Shown one piece after another: positions 20,627 through 20,816 of a stretch of 20,816 nt of DNA (positions are counted from its first letter, which is position 1; each line of letters begins with the position of its first letter). This stretch comes from a virus: positions 1-20,816 of the IMG/VR virus record IMGVR_UViG_3300048918_000265; one strand, written 5' to 3'. The translations under genes were made by a program, and so were the position numbers. The notes under the pieces were generated by a model. That model was given only the letters and a program-made list of their open reading frames with translations, was not told the DNA's origin and ran no database searches.

Positions 20627-20650
20627 AGGCACCGATAGGCACCGATAGGC
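20627..20650. repeat. Tandem 10-bp repeat AGGCACCGAT in XRE promoter
   Basis: AGGCACCGAT occurs at 20627-20636 and 20637-20646, and a third partial copy AGGC begins at 20647. The 10-bp period puts the copies on one face of the helix. They lie 48 bases upstream of the XRE start. A weak leftward promoter (TTGATC from 20671, then TATCGG overlapping the repeat after 18 bp) would place them at the -10. Confidence 0.5.
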
Positions 20651-20755
20651 AACAGAGTAGACGGTGATCAACGACCGTGCGAGACGGGATCCCGCCCCCT
20701 TGGCCACGCCTTGACTTAAGCGTCGAGCAAGCGGTTGCCGATGGCCTTCCCAACC

Positions 20756-20789
20756 TTTCGTTGACTGTCAGGTTGTTTCGTTGGCTGTC
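20756..20789. promoter_or_regulatory. Two 14-bp direct repeats, candidate operators at the lysogeny switch
   Basis: TTTCGTTGACTGTC at 20756-20769 and TTTCGTTGGCTGTC at 20776-20789 differ at one base and are spaced 20 bp, two helical turns. The second covers the spacer of the rightward promoter-like element at 20773-20801. This fits repressor sites controlling rightward transcription. Confidence 0.55.
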
Positions 20790-20801
20790 GTCGACTACTG
20801 T
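20773..20801 (+). promoter_or_regulatory. Rightward sigma-70-type promoter at right edge
   Basis: TTGTTT at 20773-20778 and TACTGT at 20796-20801 are separated by 17 bp. It points out of the window, divergent from the XRE gene, as expected for an early promoter under repressor control. The downstream gene is outside the window. Confidence 0.5.
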
Positions 20802-20816
20802 CCTTCTTGTGCAGCC

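Noticed and set aside
1-20816. CRISPR array or diversity-generating retroelement
   Set aside because: No regularly spaced 25-40 bp repeats, no reverse transcriptase motif, and no paired template/variable repeat seen.

Overview
The window is high-GC DNA with SD-led genes, heavy GTG start use and ATGA/GTGA/TGATG start-stop overlaps. The structural proteins are of the type found in siphoviruses of Streptomyces and related actinobacteria. It is either a temperate actinophage genome segment or a prophage. The sequence alone does not say which, because neither attL/attR nor genome ends can be recognised. Portal and terminase would lie to the left, outside the window.

Bases 1-17225 are one rightward late operon. 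It runs from the end of the capsid maturation protease, through a small CxCGG protein, the major capsid protein with a fused scaffold-like N-terminus, a second protein with HK97-fold-like features, a 71-aa protein and the major tail protein, to three small fibre-type proteins. Then come the neck genes: a 16-cysteine adaptor, a tail-terminator-like protein, a 69-aa protein and an HK97 gp10-like protein. Next are two tail assembly chaperone candidates and a 925-aa tape measure. The tip follows: a Dit-like protein, a jelly-roll-type fibre protein, a hub/Tal-like protein, an OB-fold protein and three small fibres sharing an N-terminal motif. A 73-aa holin-like protein ends the operon with no endolysin beside it. 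Strong hairpins follow the capsid and major tail protein genes, as expected where two highly expressed genes are insulated from the rest.

Bases 17206-18041 hold an independent cassette: a leftward 86-aa GntR-type regulator overlapping the holin gene tail to tail, with two tandem copies of CGGTAGACC upstream of its start, and two rightward Cys/His microproteins ending at a 13-bp hairpin.

Bases 18022-20816 are the lysogeny side. They hold a small leftward XRE regulator, a 338-bp non-coding stretch with a leftward terminator, a tandem repeat and a long inverted repeat (the best place for attP), a tyrosine integrase, a 68-aa gene in the usual excisionase position, and a 135-aa XRE regulator. The right edge carries tandem repeats and a rightward promoter-like element that look like the repressor-controlled switch, with the early operon presumably starting beyond the edge.
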